Counted from the stretch's first letter, positions 1 to 6,081 are shown. The stretch is DNA of 6,717 nt from an uncultured Spongiibacteraceae bacterium (GCA_946480345.1 CAMLJR010000151.1:1-6717); one strand, 5' to 3'. Translations and numbers: made by a program. The notes: generated from the sequence alone by a model not told the origin.

Positions 1-486
1 CCCAAGCAGGCGGCAATCATCGGTCACGCATCGCTAGGAGAACTGATCGCTAATCTCGTGCGCGTCGGCAATCCACATATGCAGGACTATCGACTCGATC
101 AATTGCTGCCGCTGGCCACCGCCTTTCAGACACTCGATCAAGAGTTACCGGTACCGGACGACACACCGATTCTCGGCAACAATGCCTATCGTTTACCGCT
201 GAGTTTTTTTCGGCAGCTGCCGGATCGGTTTATGGATCTGGTACCGGAAGCGATTGGCGGCGAATACCGCTACAGGATATGTCCAGTGGTCAGCGATACG
301 CTGGTAATTGCCGGTCGACTTGCCGAAGTCACGGGTCGTAGGCAGGAAGAATTTCCGCAGGCCGTGATGGAGCAAATGATTCGGCTGATGCGTCGCGACC
401 TGCGGGCCGGTGCACGTATTGTTTACGATCAGCCAGAAAATCTATTGGCGCTGTACGAGCGCGCACTTTCATCAAGTGTCTGCTGA
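1..486 (+). CDS. Unidentified protein, C-terminal part (5' end outside window)
   Basis: The reading frame is open from the first base and ends at a TGA at 484-486, so 161 residues are visible and the true start is probably upstream. Internal candidates are a GTG at 58 and an ATG at 79. Neither has a ribosome binding site at a normal distance; an AGGAG at 36-40 lies too far from the GTG. The visible part looks soluble and mixed alpha/beta. It has a leucine-rich segment (LDQLLPLATAFQTLDQEL), a run of aromatic and proline residues (YRLPLSFFRQLPDRF) and a basic helix near the end (MIRLMRRDLRAGARI). There is no transmembrane segment or signal peptide. I do not recognise the family. It lies 47 bases upstream of a diguanylate cyclase on the same strand, so co-transcription and a signalling role are possible but unproven. 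That the frame is a real gene is fairly sure; its function is unknown. Confidence 0.7.
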   Translation, partial: PKQAAIIGHASLGELIANLVRVGNPHMQDYRLDQLLPLATAFQTLDQELPVPDDTPILGNNAYRLPLSFFRQLPDRFMDLVPEAIGGEYRYRICPVVSDTLVIAGRLAEVTGRRQEEFPQAVMEQMIRLMRRDLRAGARIVYDQPENLLALYERALSSSVC

Positions 487-533
487 TCCTGCCGATAACA
501 ATTCACATCATCTAATTCAGAAGCCAAGCGACC

Positions 534-1472
534 ATGACAACCGATGAAAGCCTGATCGAAGCGGACCATGCTGTTTACAAGACATTACTGGAGTCGACCA
601 AGGCAATTCCGTGGAAAATCGACTGGCCTACGAAGCGCTTTACCTATATCGGCCCGCAGATCGAAAAATTACTGGGATGGACCCCGGAGAGCTGGGTGGG
701 CGTGGAAGATTGGGTGGCGCGCATGCATCCGGAAGATCGCGAAACCGTATTCAATTTTTGTGTGTCGCAATCGCTCGCCGGTATCGATCACGAAGCGGAT
801 TACCGCGCAATGACGAACGGCGGCGATTACGTGTGGATTCGCGATGTAGTGCATGTGGTGCGCAAAGACGGCGAAGTGGAAGCGCTGATTGGTTTCATGT
901 TCGATATCAGCGAGCGTAAAAAGACGGAAGAGCAGGTCATGCGCTTGCAGAAGGAACTGGAAGAATTGTCGTTCAAGGATGGCTTGACCGGTGTCGCCAA
1001 TCGACGCATGTTCGATTCGATTATGGAAGTCGAATGGGCGAATGCCCGGCGTCACCAACAACCGCTGTCGCTGATCGTTATCGACATCGATCACTTCAAG
1101 CAATACAACGATTTTTACGGCCACATTCAGGGCGACGATTGTTTGCGGCGTGTGGCGCAGGCATTAGGCAGCGCAGGTACACGTGCGCGCGATTTCTTTG
1201 CGCGTTACGGCGGCGAAGAATTTGTATTGGTGTTACCGGAAACCGATGTGGACGCCGCTAAAAAAATTGCCGAGCGCTGTCGCAGCCTGATTTTCAAACA
1301 GCAAATACCGCATGAAAACTCCTCAACCAGCCGGATCGTGACAGTCAGCCTCGGTGTCGGAACGATTGTCCCTTCGCACGACGCCGAGCCAATCATGTTT
1401 ATCGAAGCGGTAGATCGGTTGCTCTATAAAGCCAAACAGAATGGCCGCAATTGCGTGGTGTTCAGTCAGTAA
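534..1472 (+). CDS. PAS-GGDEF diguanylate cyclase
   Basis: This 312-residue protein should make cyclic di-GMP from two GTP in the cytoplasm; there is no signal peptide or membrane segment. Residues about 15-128 form a PAS sensor domain of the PAS_3 type, with a typical PAC ending (WIRDVVHVVRKDGE ... GFMFDISERKK). A short helical linker (about 129-147, TEEQVMRLQKELEEL) leads into the GGDEF domain, which starts at DGLTGVANRR (149-158). Metal-binding D184 lies in IDIDHFKQYND. The active-site signature is GGEEF (226-230). Five residues before it, RARD (217-220) matches the RxxD inhibitory site, so product feedback inhibition is expected. The C-terminal YKAKQNGRN motif is present. There is no EAL domain. 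The ATG at 534 starts just before the PAS domain but has only a weak ribosome binding site. The PAS ligand cannot be told from sequence. The gene may be co-transcribed with the unidentified gene upstream. Confidence 0.95.
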   Translation: MTTDESLIEADHAVYKTLLESTKAIPWKIDWPTKRFTYIGPQIEKLLGWTPESWVGVEDWVARMHPEDRETVFNFCVSQSLAGIDHEADYRAMTNGGDYVWIRDVVHVVRKDGEVEALIGFMFDISERKKTEEQVMRLQKELEELSFKDGLTGVANRRMFDSIMEVEWANARRHQQPLSLIVIDIDHFKQYNDFYGHIQGDDCLRRVAQALGSAGTRARDFFARYGGEEFVLVLPETDVDAAKKIAERCRSLIFKQQIPHENSSTSRIVTVSLGVGTIVPSHDAEPIMFIEAVDRLLYKAKQNGRNCVVFSQ

Positions 1473-1494
1473 TCGCTATTAATTTGCTTCACGC

Positions 1495-1531
1495 AGCGAA
1501 TTGCCATCCCTGGCGCATAACGCAATTCGCT
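1495..1531. repeat. 10-bp inverted repeat at the convergent gene junction
   Basis: AGCGAATTGC at 1495-1504 is the exact reverse complement of GCAATTCGCT at 1522-1531, leaving a 17-base loop (1505-1521). The right arm overlaps the stop codon of the minus-strand PEP-CTERM gene (1530-1532), and the left arm lies 22 bases after the diguanylate cyclase stop. A hairpin here could end or protect both converging transcripts. However, neither strand has a T-run after the stem and the loop is long, so it is not a standard intrinsic terminator. Confidence 0.35.
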
Positions 1532-3455
1532 AGCAGACCCGAGAAAATGTGCGGCGCGGATGGATATTGCGCATTAACAACAACCCCAGCAGACCGCCCA
1601 TCAACATTAACAGCGACGAAGGCTCCGGCACATTTTGCGCAGCTGGGCCATCGGCCGCACCGATCAGAAAGTCGATACCCGGAACATATCCCGAGAACGA
1701 GACGTTCAGATCGAATAAGCCATCGGCGCTAACGAGGCTCGCCCAGTTGCCGAGATCGAACGCACGATCGTTGAAGAAATCGAGAAAATCGTTGCCGCTG
1801 AAATCGCGCTCGAAAAGCGTTTGTCCTTCGCCAGTCACCAGAAAGTTAAACGTGCCAAAGGTGTTGTCCGGCAGATCCGAATCGAGCAGGCCGAGCCAGA
1901 GATGATCCGCTTGCAGGCCGGCGGTATCGAAAACGTATGAAATCGTGCCGTTAATACTGTCGTAAGAATCCGCGACGTTGGTACCGAATTCACCCAAGCC
2001 CAGAACCGTGCCGCCCTGCAAGGTATTCGCGATCGTGCTGTTGCTGGCCAGCGCTGCATTCGTGACGGCCGCCGATGGGGCGCCGATACCGCGCACCGTC
2101 AGCGTGGCATTTTCAGGTTGCGGCGCGGCATAGGCACTGGTGTTGCCAGCCGAGGCCTGAGCGAAAATTCGCGATACCACCGAACCGCTTTCCAGGGCGA
2201 ACGTGGCGCCGGATGCCGCCACGCTTCGGGTAATCGGGCCGCTGTAATTGGCGGTGGCCGTAGCACTATTCGAAAGCCATGAGTTCTCGCTGACCGTGGT
2301 GGCTAACGCAACGCCGGCGCGCGGCCCCGTTCCTCCCGTTGCTGTCGCGGACGCACCGCCGCCCATGATTCCGCTGAAGCCCTCGGCGTACGCCACCGCA
2401 TCACCGCCTCGCACCGCGCCAGCCCCACCTTGAGCAAATGCCTGTGGATATGCGAAGGCCACATGGAGGCTTTCGCCTTTTGCCGTCGCGAACGCATTGC
2501 CGCCTTTGCCGCGAAGTGCGAAACCGGTTCCACCGCCGCTATCGCCGCCGGTGGCTCTCGCCGTTACCTGCATGCCGAGATCCCGCGCGGAAAAACTGCC
2601 GTCGGCTACAGCCCGAGCATCGCCACCATTGCCGTGCAGCCCGATCGCAGATGTACCACCGCTGCCGCCGATCGCGATGGCATCCTCAAAGGTATCTGCC
2701 GGAAAGCCGCCCAGATCGGCGGTGACAGTAGCACTGGCGTTCCCGCCGCGACCGCCCAGCAACAATCCATCGCCACCGTTGCCGGCCTGCGCTCTCGCCA
2801 TACCTGAGGCACTGCCAATTGGATGGGTGGGCGAATGTATCGCCGATGCTTTCGCTGCGCCGCCGGCACCCCCATTGAGGCCTCGCCCGCCATCACCGCC
2901 GCTGGCATTGACGGTCAATTGATCGGATATCTCTGGATAGAATTCGAGGTCTACCGCGCCGGTCTCGATGCCTTTCGCAAAGGCGCTGCCGCCTGCGCCG
3001 CCGTTGCCGGGTATTAAACCGCTACCGCCATCTCCACCCGCTCCGCCTGACGCACTGACAATATTGATCAGATGGACCAGGAAGGGGCCGCCTTCCTCGA
3101 ATATCTGCCCCTGCGCGGTTAAATTCGCCGTGGCATTGCCGCCCTTTCCGCCCGCAGCACCGGGGAGCAGCACCGTGCTTGAGCCACCTTCGCCACCGCT
3201 ACCGGCAGTCGCGGTAACCGTGTTGACGTAATCGCTGCTGACAGCACCCGCGTTGGCTGCACCACCATTACCGCCACGCGATGGAAGCGGTCTATCAATG
3301 CCGGGAATTCCGCTCGTCCCAATTTCGGTAATTGTCAACGCCGCTGCCGCTTGCGCGAGACACGCGAAAATCAACGCACCGGAATAAATCGAAATGACTG
3401 AGGATTTGATGCGCCGAGAAATAACTGATGAGTTCGTGCTGCAAGGCATTGGCAT
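1530..3455 (-). CDS. Exported glycine-rich repeat protein with PEP-CTERM sorting tail
   Basis: This 641-residue protein is predicted to be exported and sorted by an exosortase encoded elsewhere. Residues 1-39 look like a signal peptide: basic RRIK, a hydrophobic stretch about 20-34, then AQAAAA before LTITEIG. Residues about 61-375 are rich in Gly and Ala and hold about seven imperfect repeats with GGxGG boxes. A less repetitive domain follows (about 440-605), rich in Asp, Phe and Gly. The end is the classic tail: VPEPSS (609-614), a hydrophobic segment (LLMLMGGLLGLLLM), then basic RNIHPRR. In this family the tail is recognised at PEP, cleaved, and the protein is linked to the cell surface or exopolysaccharide matrix. 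The frame also allows a GTG start at 3461, but AGGGAG at 3464-3469 is only 2 bases from it and 8 bases from the ATG at 3455, so the ATG is preferred. No enzyme motif was seen. The exact function is unknown; a matrix or surface structural role is inferred. Confidence 0.93.
   Translation of the reverse strand: MPMPCSTNSSVISRRIKSSVISIYSGALIFACLAQAAAALTITEIGTSGIPGIDRPLPSRGGNGGAANAGAVSSDYVNTVTATAGSGGEGGSSTVLLPGAAGGKGGNATANLTAQGQIFEEGGPFLVHLINIVSASGGAGGDGGSGLIPGNGGAGGSAFAKGIETGAVDLEFYPEISDQLTVNASGGDGGRGLNGGAGGAAKASAIHSPTHPIGSASGMARAQAGNGGDGLLLGGRGGNASATVTADLGGFPADTFEDAIAIGGSGGTSAIGLHGNGGDARAVADGSFSARDLGMQVTARATGGDSGGGTGFALRGKGGNAFATAKGESLHVAFAYPQAFAQGGAGAVRGGDAVAYAEGFSGIMGGGASATATGGTGPRAGVALATTVSENSWLSNSATATANYSGPITRSVAASGATFALESGSVVSRIFAQASAGNTSAYAAPQPENATLTVRGIGAPSAAVTNAALASNSTIANTLQGGTVLGLGEFGTNVADSYDSINGTISYVFDTAGLQADHLWLGLLDSDLPDNTFGTFNFLVTGEGQTLFERDFSGNDFLDFFNDRAFDLGNWASLVSADGLFDLNVSFSGYVPGIDFLIGAADGPAAQNVPEPSSLLMLMGGLLGLLLMRNIHPRRTFSRVC
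2382..3203 (-). repeat. Seven two-box glycine-rich protein repeats
   Basis: Within the PEP-CTERM protein, units begin near residues 85, 136, 185, 224, 262, 302 and 342, a spacing of 51, 49, 39, 38, 40 and 40 residues. Each unit has a first box like GGxGGxG, then a short turn often of the form L-x-G (LLPG, LIPG, LNG, LLLG, LHG, LRG). A second box like GxGGNAxAxA follows, then a variable 15-25 residue segment. The alternating small residues after the second box (NATANLT, NASATV, DARAVA, NAFATA) suggest beta strands. The last unit is reduced (RGGDAVAYA). An earlier single box, GGNGGAANAGA, lies at about residue 61. Confidence 0.8.
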
Positions 3456-3694
3456 GATCACTTCTCCCTATGTGGACAAACCGGTGGCGACAGAAACAAC
3501 TCCGCGCATCGCGCAGCTCTCAAAACATAAACATCAATAATTAAAAGGAGCCGGAGCGAATACTAATGCCGCACCGCAGTGCTAGCGATATGCGCCGCTA
3601 GAAGGAATTTTCATCAAGCGATGGTGTGGATATATGCGAAGGTGACCGAGCCTTAAATTTATTTGGAAATAGCGAATTTATTAAATGCTACCGC
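3456..3694. other. Intergenic region between cobC and the PEP-CTERM gene
   Basis: Both flanking genes are on the minus strand, so this stretch is the 3' end of the cob transcript and the leader or promoter region of the PEP-CTERM gene. The part next to cobC (about 3652-3690) is strikingly AT-rich and has only a weak hairpin possibility (TAGC/GCTA around an AT core at 3670-3690) with no proper T-run. Near the PEP-CTERM gene a small hairpin is possible (GCGC at 3504-3507 and 3511-3514) in the presumed leader. No sigma-70 or sigma-54 promoter matched convincingly; one GG/GC pair resembling a -24/-12 element has 11 bases between instead of 10. No gene is supported here. Confidence 0.6.
3464..3469 (-). 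promoter_or_regulatory. Ribosome binding site of the PEP-CTERM gene
   Basis: On the minus strand AGGGAG lies 8 bases before the ATG at 3455 and only 2 bases before the alternative GTG at 3461. This spacing decides in favour of the ATG. Confidence 0.7.
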
Positions 3695-4309
3695 TCACTC
3701 GCCCCGATGAAATACCAATTGCAGCCAATCGGGTTTGTTATCGGTGTGGTAAATGCGGATGCGCGACAAACTCGCGTACGGAACAGAAAACGTCGAGAAC
3801 GCATTCATCGACATCTGCAGCCATTCGCACAACATCATTCGAATGACGGCACCATGACTAATTAACAGCACATGTTCGCCGCGATGTTCGCGCAGAATTT
3901 TATCGGCGGCATTCATTACGCGCAGACGAAATTCGTTTAACGGTTCAGCATTCGGCGGCGAAAACCGCAATGGATCGTTCCAGAAATTGCGCAGTAAATC
4001 GCCGTGTTCGCGCTCGATATCGGCTATCCGTCGTCCCTCCCAATCGCCAAAACTGAATTCGCGAAAATCATTTTCGATACGTAATGGCAACGAATTCTGT
4101 TCCGCGAATTGCCCGGCAAAATCAGCACAACGCTGTAATGACGAGCTGACTACGCGATCCCAGCCGCCGTGCGCGGCCAAAGCGGTTCGCATTTGTTGCC
4201 AGCCGGTTTCCGTCAGCGTCACATTCGTCGAGCCGCGAAAAATTTCACCGCCGTCGCAAGCGCCGTGACGCAACAAATCGATCGTTGTGCTTTCGATTCT
4301 TTTGCTCAT
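3695..4309 (-). CDS. cobC: Alpha-ribazole phosphatase (histidine phosphatase family)
   Basis: This 204-residue cytoplasmic enzyme is expected to remove the phosphate from alpha-ribazole 5'-phosphate, or from adenosylcobalamin 5'-phosphate, late in cobalamin assembly. It has the histidine phosphatase signature LLRHG (R14, H15, G16), where H15 is the residue phosphorylated during catalysis. Further family motifs are FRG with R25, SSSLQRC (55-61, R60), REFSFGDWEG (83-92, with E84 as likely proton donor) and the second histidine in SHGAVIR (H152). Length fits the family. The fold alone would also suit a phosphoglycerate mutase-like phosphatase. The CobC call rests on the FGDWEG motif and on its place 24 bases downstream of cobT in the same direction. 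The ATG at 4309 has no clear ribosome binding site, so translation may depend on coupling to cobT. Confidence 0.85.
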   Translation of the reverse strand: MSKRIESTTIDLLRHGACDGGEIFRGSTNVTLTETGWQQMRTALAAHGGWDRVVSSSLQRCADFAGQFAEQNSLPLRIENDFREFSFGDWEGRRIADIEREHGDLLRNFWNDPLRFSPPNAEPLNEFRLRVMNAADKILREHRGEHVLLISHGAVIRMMLCEWLQMSMNAFSTFSVPYASLSRIRIYHTDNKPDWLQLVFHRGE

Positions 4310-4333
4310 GTAAATGGGTTCATGTGGATGGAT

Positions 4334-5377
4334 TCATTCAGATTGGCTCACGCCGGCACTTTCGAAACTGGCCATGCCATTGTGTAGCGCACAGGCCATA
4401 CGCAATAACGGAACGGCAACCGCCGCGCCGCTGCCTTCGCCCAAACGCATATCGAGATTTAATAAAGGTCGCACATCGAGCTGTTCGATGAGACGGCGAT
4501 GACCATGCTCGGCCGAGCAGTGCGAAAACAACAGCCACGGACGAATCGAAGAATTCAATTCGAGCGCAACCATCGCAGCAGCCGTACAAATAAAGCCATC
4601 GACAAGAATCGGTACGCCTTTTTGCGCACTGCGGATATAAGCGCCGACCAGCGCGACAATTTCGAAACCGCCAAGATACTGCAATATCGCCAACGGCGTG
4701 GTTAATTGCGCACGGTGCAACTGCAATGCGTCATCGATAACTTTTATTTTCCGGGCGATGCCATCGTCATTGACACCAGTACCGCGACCGACCAGCTCGG
4801 ATGCGGGCAGACGCAATAACGCGCAAGCGACTGCGCTCGCACTGGTGGTGTTGGCAATGCCCATTTCGCCGCCAATAAATAAATCCGCGCTGCCATAGCG
4901 ATCGATGACATCGCGCCCCACTTGCAATGCACGTTCGCACAATGCCGCGCTCATTGCCGGTCCATACGCGAAATTCTGCGTGCCGTTACCGAGCCGTTCG
5001 TCGCGCACATTCGGCAACGGCGCTAACGGATTGACTGTGCCGACATTGACGACTTCGAATTCCGCGTTCAATTCGCCCGCGAGAACCGTAATCGCCGCGC
5101 CGCCTGTAGAAAAATTTCGCACCATTTCGCCGGTGACAATTTGTGGATACGCCGATACGCCTTCGGCAGCGACACCGTGGTCGGCGGCGAACACTGCGAT
5201 TTTCACTTCGTCCACGCGCGGTTGCTCGCGCTGCTGCAATGCCGCCAATTGCACCGCGCATTGCTCGAGCACGCCGAGCGATCCCGCCGGTTTGGTCAAT
5301 TGCGCCTGACGCGACAATGCCCGCTGACGATATGTTGCACTTTCTGGCTGGGCCGCTTGGCGATACCACTCAGTCAC
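4334..5377 (-). CDS. cobT: Nicotinate-nucleotide--dimethylbenzimidazole phosphoribosyltransferase
   Basis: This 347-residue cytoplasmic enzyme transfers the phosphoribosyl group of nicotinate mononucleotide to 5,6-dimethylbenzimidazole, giving alpha-ribazole 5'-phosphate for the lower ligand of B12. Family landmarks occur in order: LTKPAGSLG (27-35), FAADHGV (63-69), the glycine-rich [13 protein letters not shown] (84-96), [14 protein letters not shown] (167-180), GRGTGV (197-202), [10 protein letters not shown] (284-293) and [12 protein letters not shown] (307-318). E314 in the last motif matches the catalytic glutamate of Salmonella CobT. Length is normal for the family. Translation starts at a GTG (5377); AAAAGGA at 5385-5391 lies 7 bases before it, and the N-terminus aligns sensibly with the family. 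The gene lies 35 bases downstream of cobU, and its leader overlaps the end of a 23-bp tandem repeat. Confidence 0.97.
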   Translation of the reverse strand: MTEWYRQAAQPESATYRQRALSRQAQLTKPAGSLGVLEQCAVQLAALQQREQPRVDEVKIAVFAADHGVAAEGVSAYPQIVTGEMVRNFSTGGAAITVLAGELNAEFEVVNVGTVNPLAPLPNVRDERLGNGTQNFAYGPAMSAALCERALQVGRDVIDRYGSADLFIGGEMGIANTTSASAVACALLRLPASELVGRGTGVNDDGIARKIKVIDDALQLHRAQLTTPLAILQYLGGFEIVALVGAYIRSAQKGVPILVDGFICTAAAMVALELNSSIRPWLLFSHCSAEHGHRRLIEQLDVRPLLNLDMRLGEGSGAAVAVPLLRMACALHNGMASFESAGVSQSE

Positions 5378-5384
5378 ACTGTTT

Positions 5385-5391
5385 TCCTTTT
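5385..5391 (-). promoter_or_regulatory. Ribosome binding site of cobT
   Basis: AAAAGGA on the minus strand is placed 7 bases before the GTG at 5377. An overlapping GTG at 5379 is out of frame. The site sits directly after TTTAA of the last short copy of the 23-bp repeat, so the repeat edge contributes its A-run. Confidence 0.65.
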
Positions 5392-5441
5392 AAACCTTTG
5401 CGCGGAATTCTTTTAAACCTTTGCACGGGACTCTTTTAAAC
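5388..5441. repeat. 23-bp tandem repeat across the cobU stop codon
   Basis: Two units of 23 bases lie at 5388-5410 and 5411-5433; both begin TTTTAAACCTTTGC on the plus strand and differ at only a few positions (CGCGGAATTC against CACGGGACTC at the ends). A third, partial copy begins at 5434 with TTTTAAAC. Read on the minus strand, each unit encodes LKE(S/F)RAKV followed by TAA, but in different frames because 23 is not a multiple of three. The cobU frame stops at the first copy (5413-5415). Confidence 0.85.
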
Positions 5442-5940
5442 ATTGCGCCAAGCCGGCGGCAACGAAAAATACGCGCTCGCACTGTTGTGCAAGTTGCTGA
5501 TGTAACCGCCCGCTTTCGTCGACGAAACGCCGGCTCAACGGATCGATTGGCACGACACCCTGACCTACTTCGTTGCTGACAAGAATTATGTGCCCACGCG
5601 CACGAGGCATTAATTCCAGCAATTGCACGCGCTCGCGCTCGAATGTTTGCGCGTCGCCAGCGAGTAATAAATTCGTCAACCATAACGTCAGACAATCGAT
5701 TAACAGACAGCGATCGTCTGCCATGTTGTTCGCAATGACATCTGCGAGATGGAGCGGTTCTTCGATGGTCAGTGCAAATCCGCTGCGCTGCTGTCGATGG
5801 TGTTCGATACGCGCGGCCATTTCGTCGTCGCCCGCGTGCGCAGTGGCGATATAACGGCACTCATAACCGCTGTCGCGCGCGCGGCGTTCGGCGAATGCGC
5901 TTTTACCGGAGCGCGCACCGCCTAATATCAATTCAAGCAA
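5413..5940 (-). CDS. cobU: Adenosylcobinamide kinase / adenosylcobinamide-phosphate guanylyltransferase
   Basis: This 175-residue bifunctional cytoplasmic enzyme phosphorylates adenosylcobinamide and then transfers GMP from GTP to give adenosylcobinamide-GDP, the partner of alpha-ribazole in the CobS reaction. The N-terminal P-loop GGARSGKS (7-14) binds nucleotide. YIATAHAGDDEMAARIEHHRQQR (30-52) contains the histidine pair H47/H48, in the region of the guanylylated histidine known in Salmonella CobU. DCLTLWLTNLL (82-92) and VSNEVGQGVVP (121-131) are further family motifs. The only workable start is a TTG at 5940: the P-loop lies six residues downstream, no in-frame ATG or GTG occurs nearby upstream, and an AGG at 5948-5950 lies 7 bases before it. 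It is the first gene of a likely cobU-cobT-cobC operon. Its last residues (LKESRAKV) are encoded by a 23-bp unit that is duplicated just downstream. Confidence 0.96.
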   Translation of the reverse strand: MLELILGGARSGKSAFAERRARDSGYECRYIATAHAGDDEMAARIEHHRQQRSGFALTIEEPLHLADVIANNMADDRCLLIDCLTLWLTNLLLAGDAQTFERERVQLLELMPRARGHIILVSNEVGQGVVPIDPLSRRFVDESGRLHQQLAQQCERVFFVAAGLAQCLKESRAKV

Positions 5941-5971
5941 GGGAGAACCTGCATTTTTTTGTCGGAACGAG

Positions 5972-5989
5972 GCGCGTATAGTAACGCGC
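5972..5989. repeat. Inverted repeat GCGCGT-N6-ACGCGC
   Basis: GCGCGT (5972-5977) and ACGCGC (5984-5989) are perfect reverse complements separated by ATAGTA. The centre reads TATAGT on the plus strand and TACTAT on the minus strand, both resembling a -10 box. It could be an operator that overlaps a promoter of cobU or of the divergent gene. The distance from its minus-strand edge to the cobU start is about 30 bases. Confidence 0.5.
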
Positions 5990-6005
5990 TACTCTGGTCT
6001 GCAAA
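5978..6005 (-). promoter_or_regulatory. Candidate sigma-70 promoter of cobU
   Basis: On the minus strand TTTGCA (6000-6005) and TACTAT (5978-5983) are separated by 16 bases, each matching four of six consensus positions. The start of transcription would fall some 30 bases before the TTG of cobU. The -35 part overlaps the first GCAAA direct repeat and the -10 part lies in the inverted repeat, so a protein bound to either could regulate it. This is a weak match found by eye. Confidence 0.25.
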
Positions 6006-6060
6006 TAGTGGCGGCCTGCAAACAGTCGCGGTCCGCAAACAGTGGCCAGCAAACAGCACC
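6001..6060. repeat. Four direct repeats of a GCAAACAGT-type unit
   Basis: Units begin at 6001 (GCAAATAGTGGCGGCCT), 6018 (GCAAACAGTCGCGGTCC), 6035 (GCAAACAGTGGCCA) and 6049 (GCAAACAGCACC), a spacing of 17, 17 and 14 bases. The first half, GCAAAYAGY, is nearly invariant and the second half is GC-rich and looser. The array is entirely non-coding, between two divergent cobalamin genes. It may be a set of regulator binding sites or the product of local slippage. Confidence 0.8.
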
Positions 6061-6081
6061 CCGAATTATTAACCTGACGCC

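Noticed and set aside
2248..3231. Several long plus-strand frames rich in Pro and Ala opposite the PEP-CTERM gene
   Set aside because: They are the complement of Gly/Ala-rich codons (GGC read as GCC, and similar) and reflect composition, not genes.
3345..3365. Lipoprotein box around Cys32 of the PEP-CTERM protein (IFAC)
   Set aside because: Phe in the middle of the box is unusual, and a standard signal peptidase I site (AQAAAA) follows at once.
3570..3590. Sigma-54 type promoter for the PEP-CTERM gene
   Set aside because: The best GG/GC pair on the minus strand has 11 bases between the doublets instead of 10 and lacks the rest of the consensus.
3566..3601. Tiny plus-strand frame (11 residues) after AAAAGGAG at 3543-3550
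   Set aside because: It is very short, the spacing to the ATG is too long, and it points away from any gene; nothing supports translation.
3626..3865. 79-residue plus-strand frame overlapping the end of cobC
   Set aside because: About 70 percent of it is antisense to cobC, and it has no ribosome binding site or family motif.
4905..5309. 134-residue plus-strand frame opposite cobT
   Set aside because: It is antisense to well-conserved cobT codons and carries no domain signature.
5390..5860. 156-residue minus-strand frame overlapping cobU
   Set aside because: It is an Arg-rich shadow in another frame of cobU, which has all family motifs. It ends in KV because of the 23-bp duplication.
6001..6060. 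CRISPR array or replication-origin iterons
   Set aside because: The units are contiguous with no unique spacers, and there is no replication gene or plasmid context.
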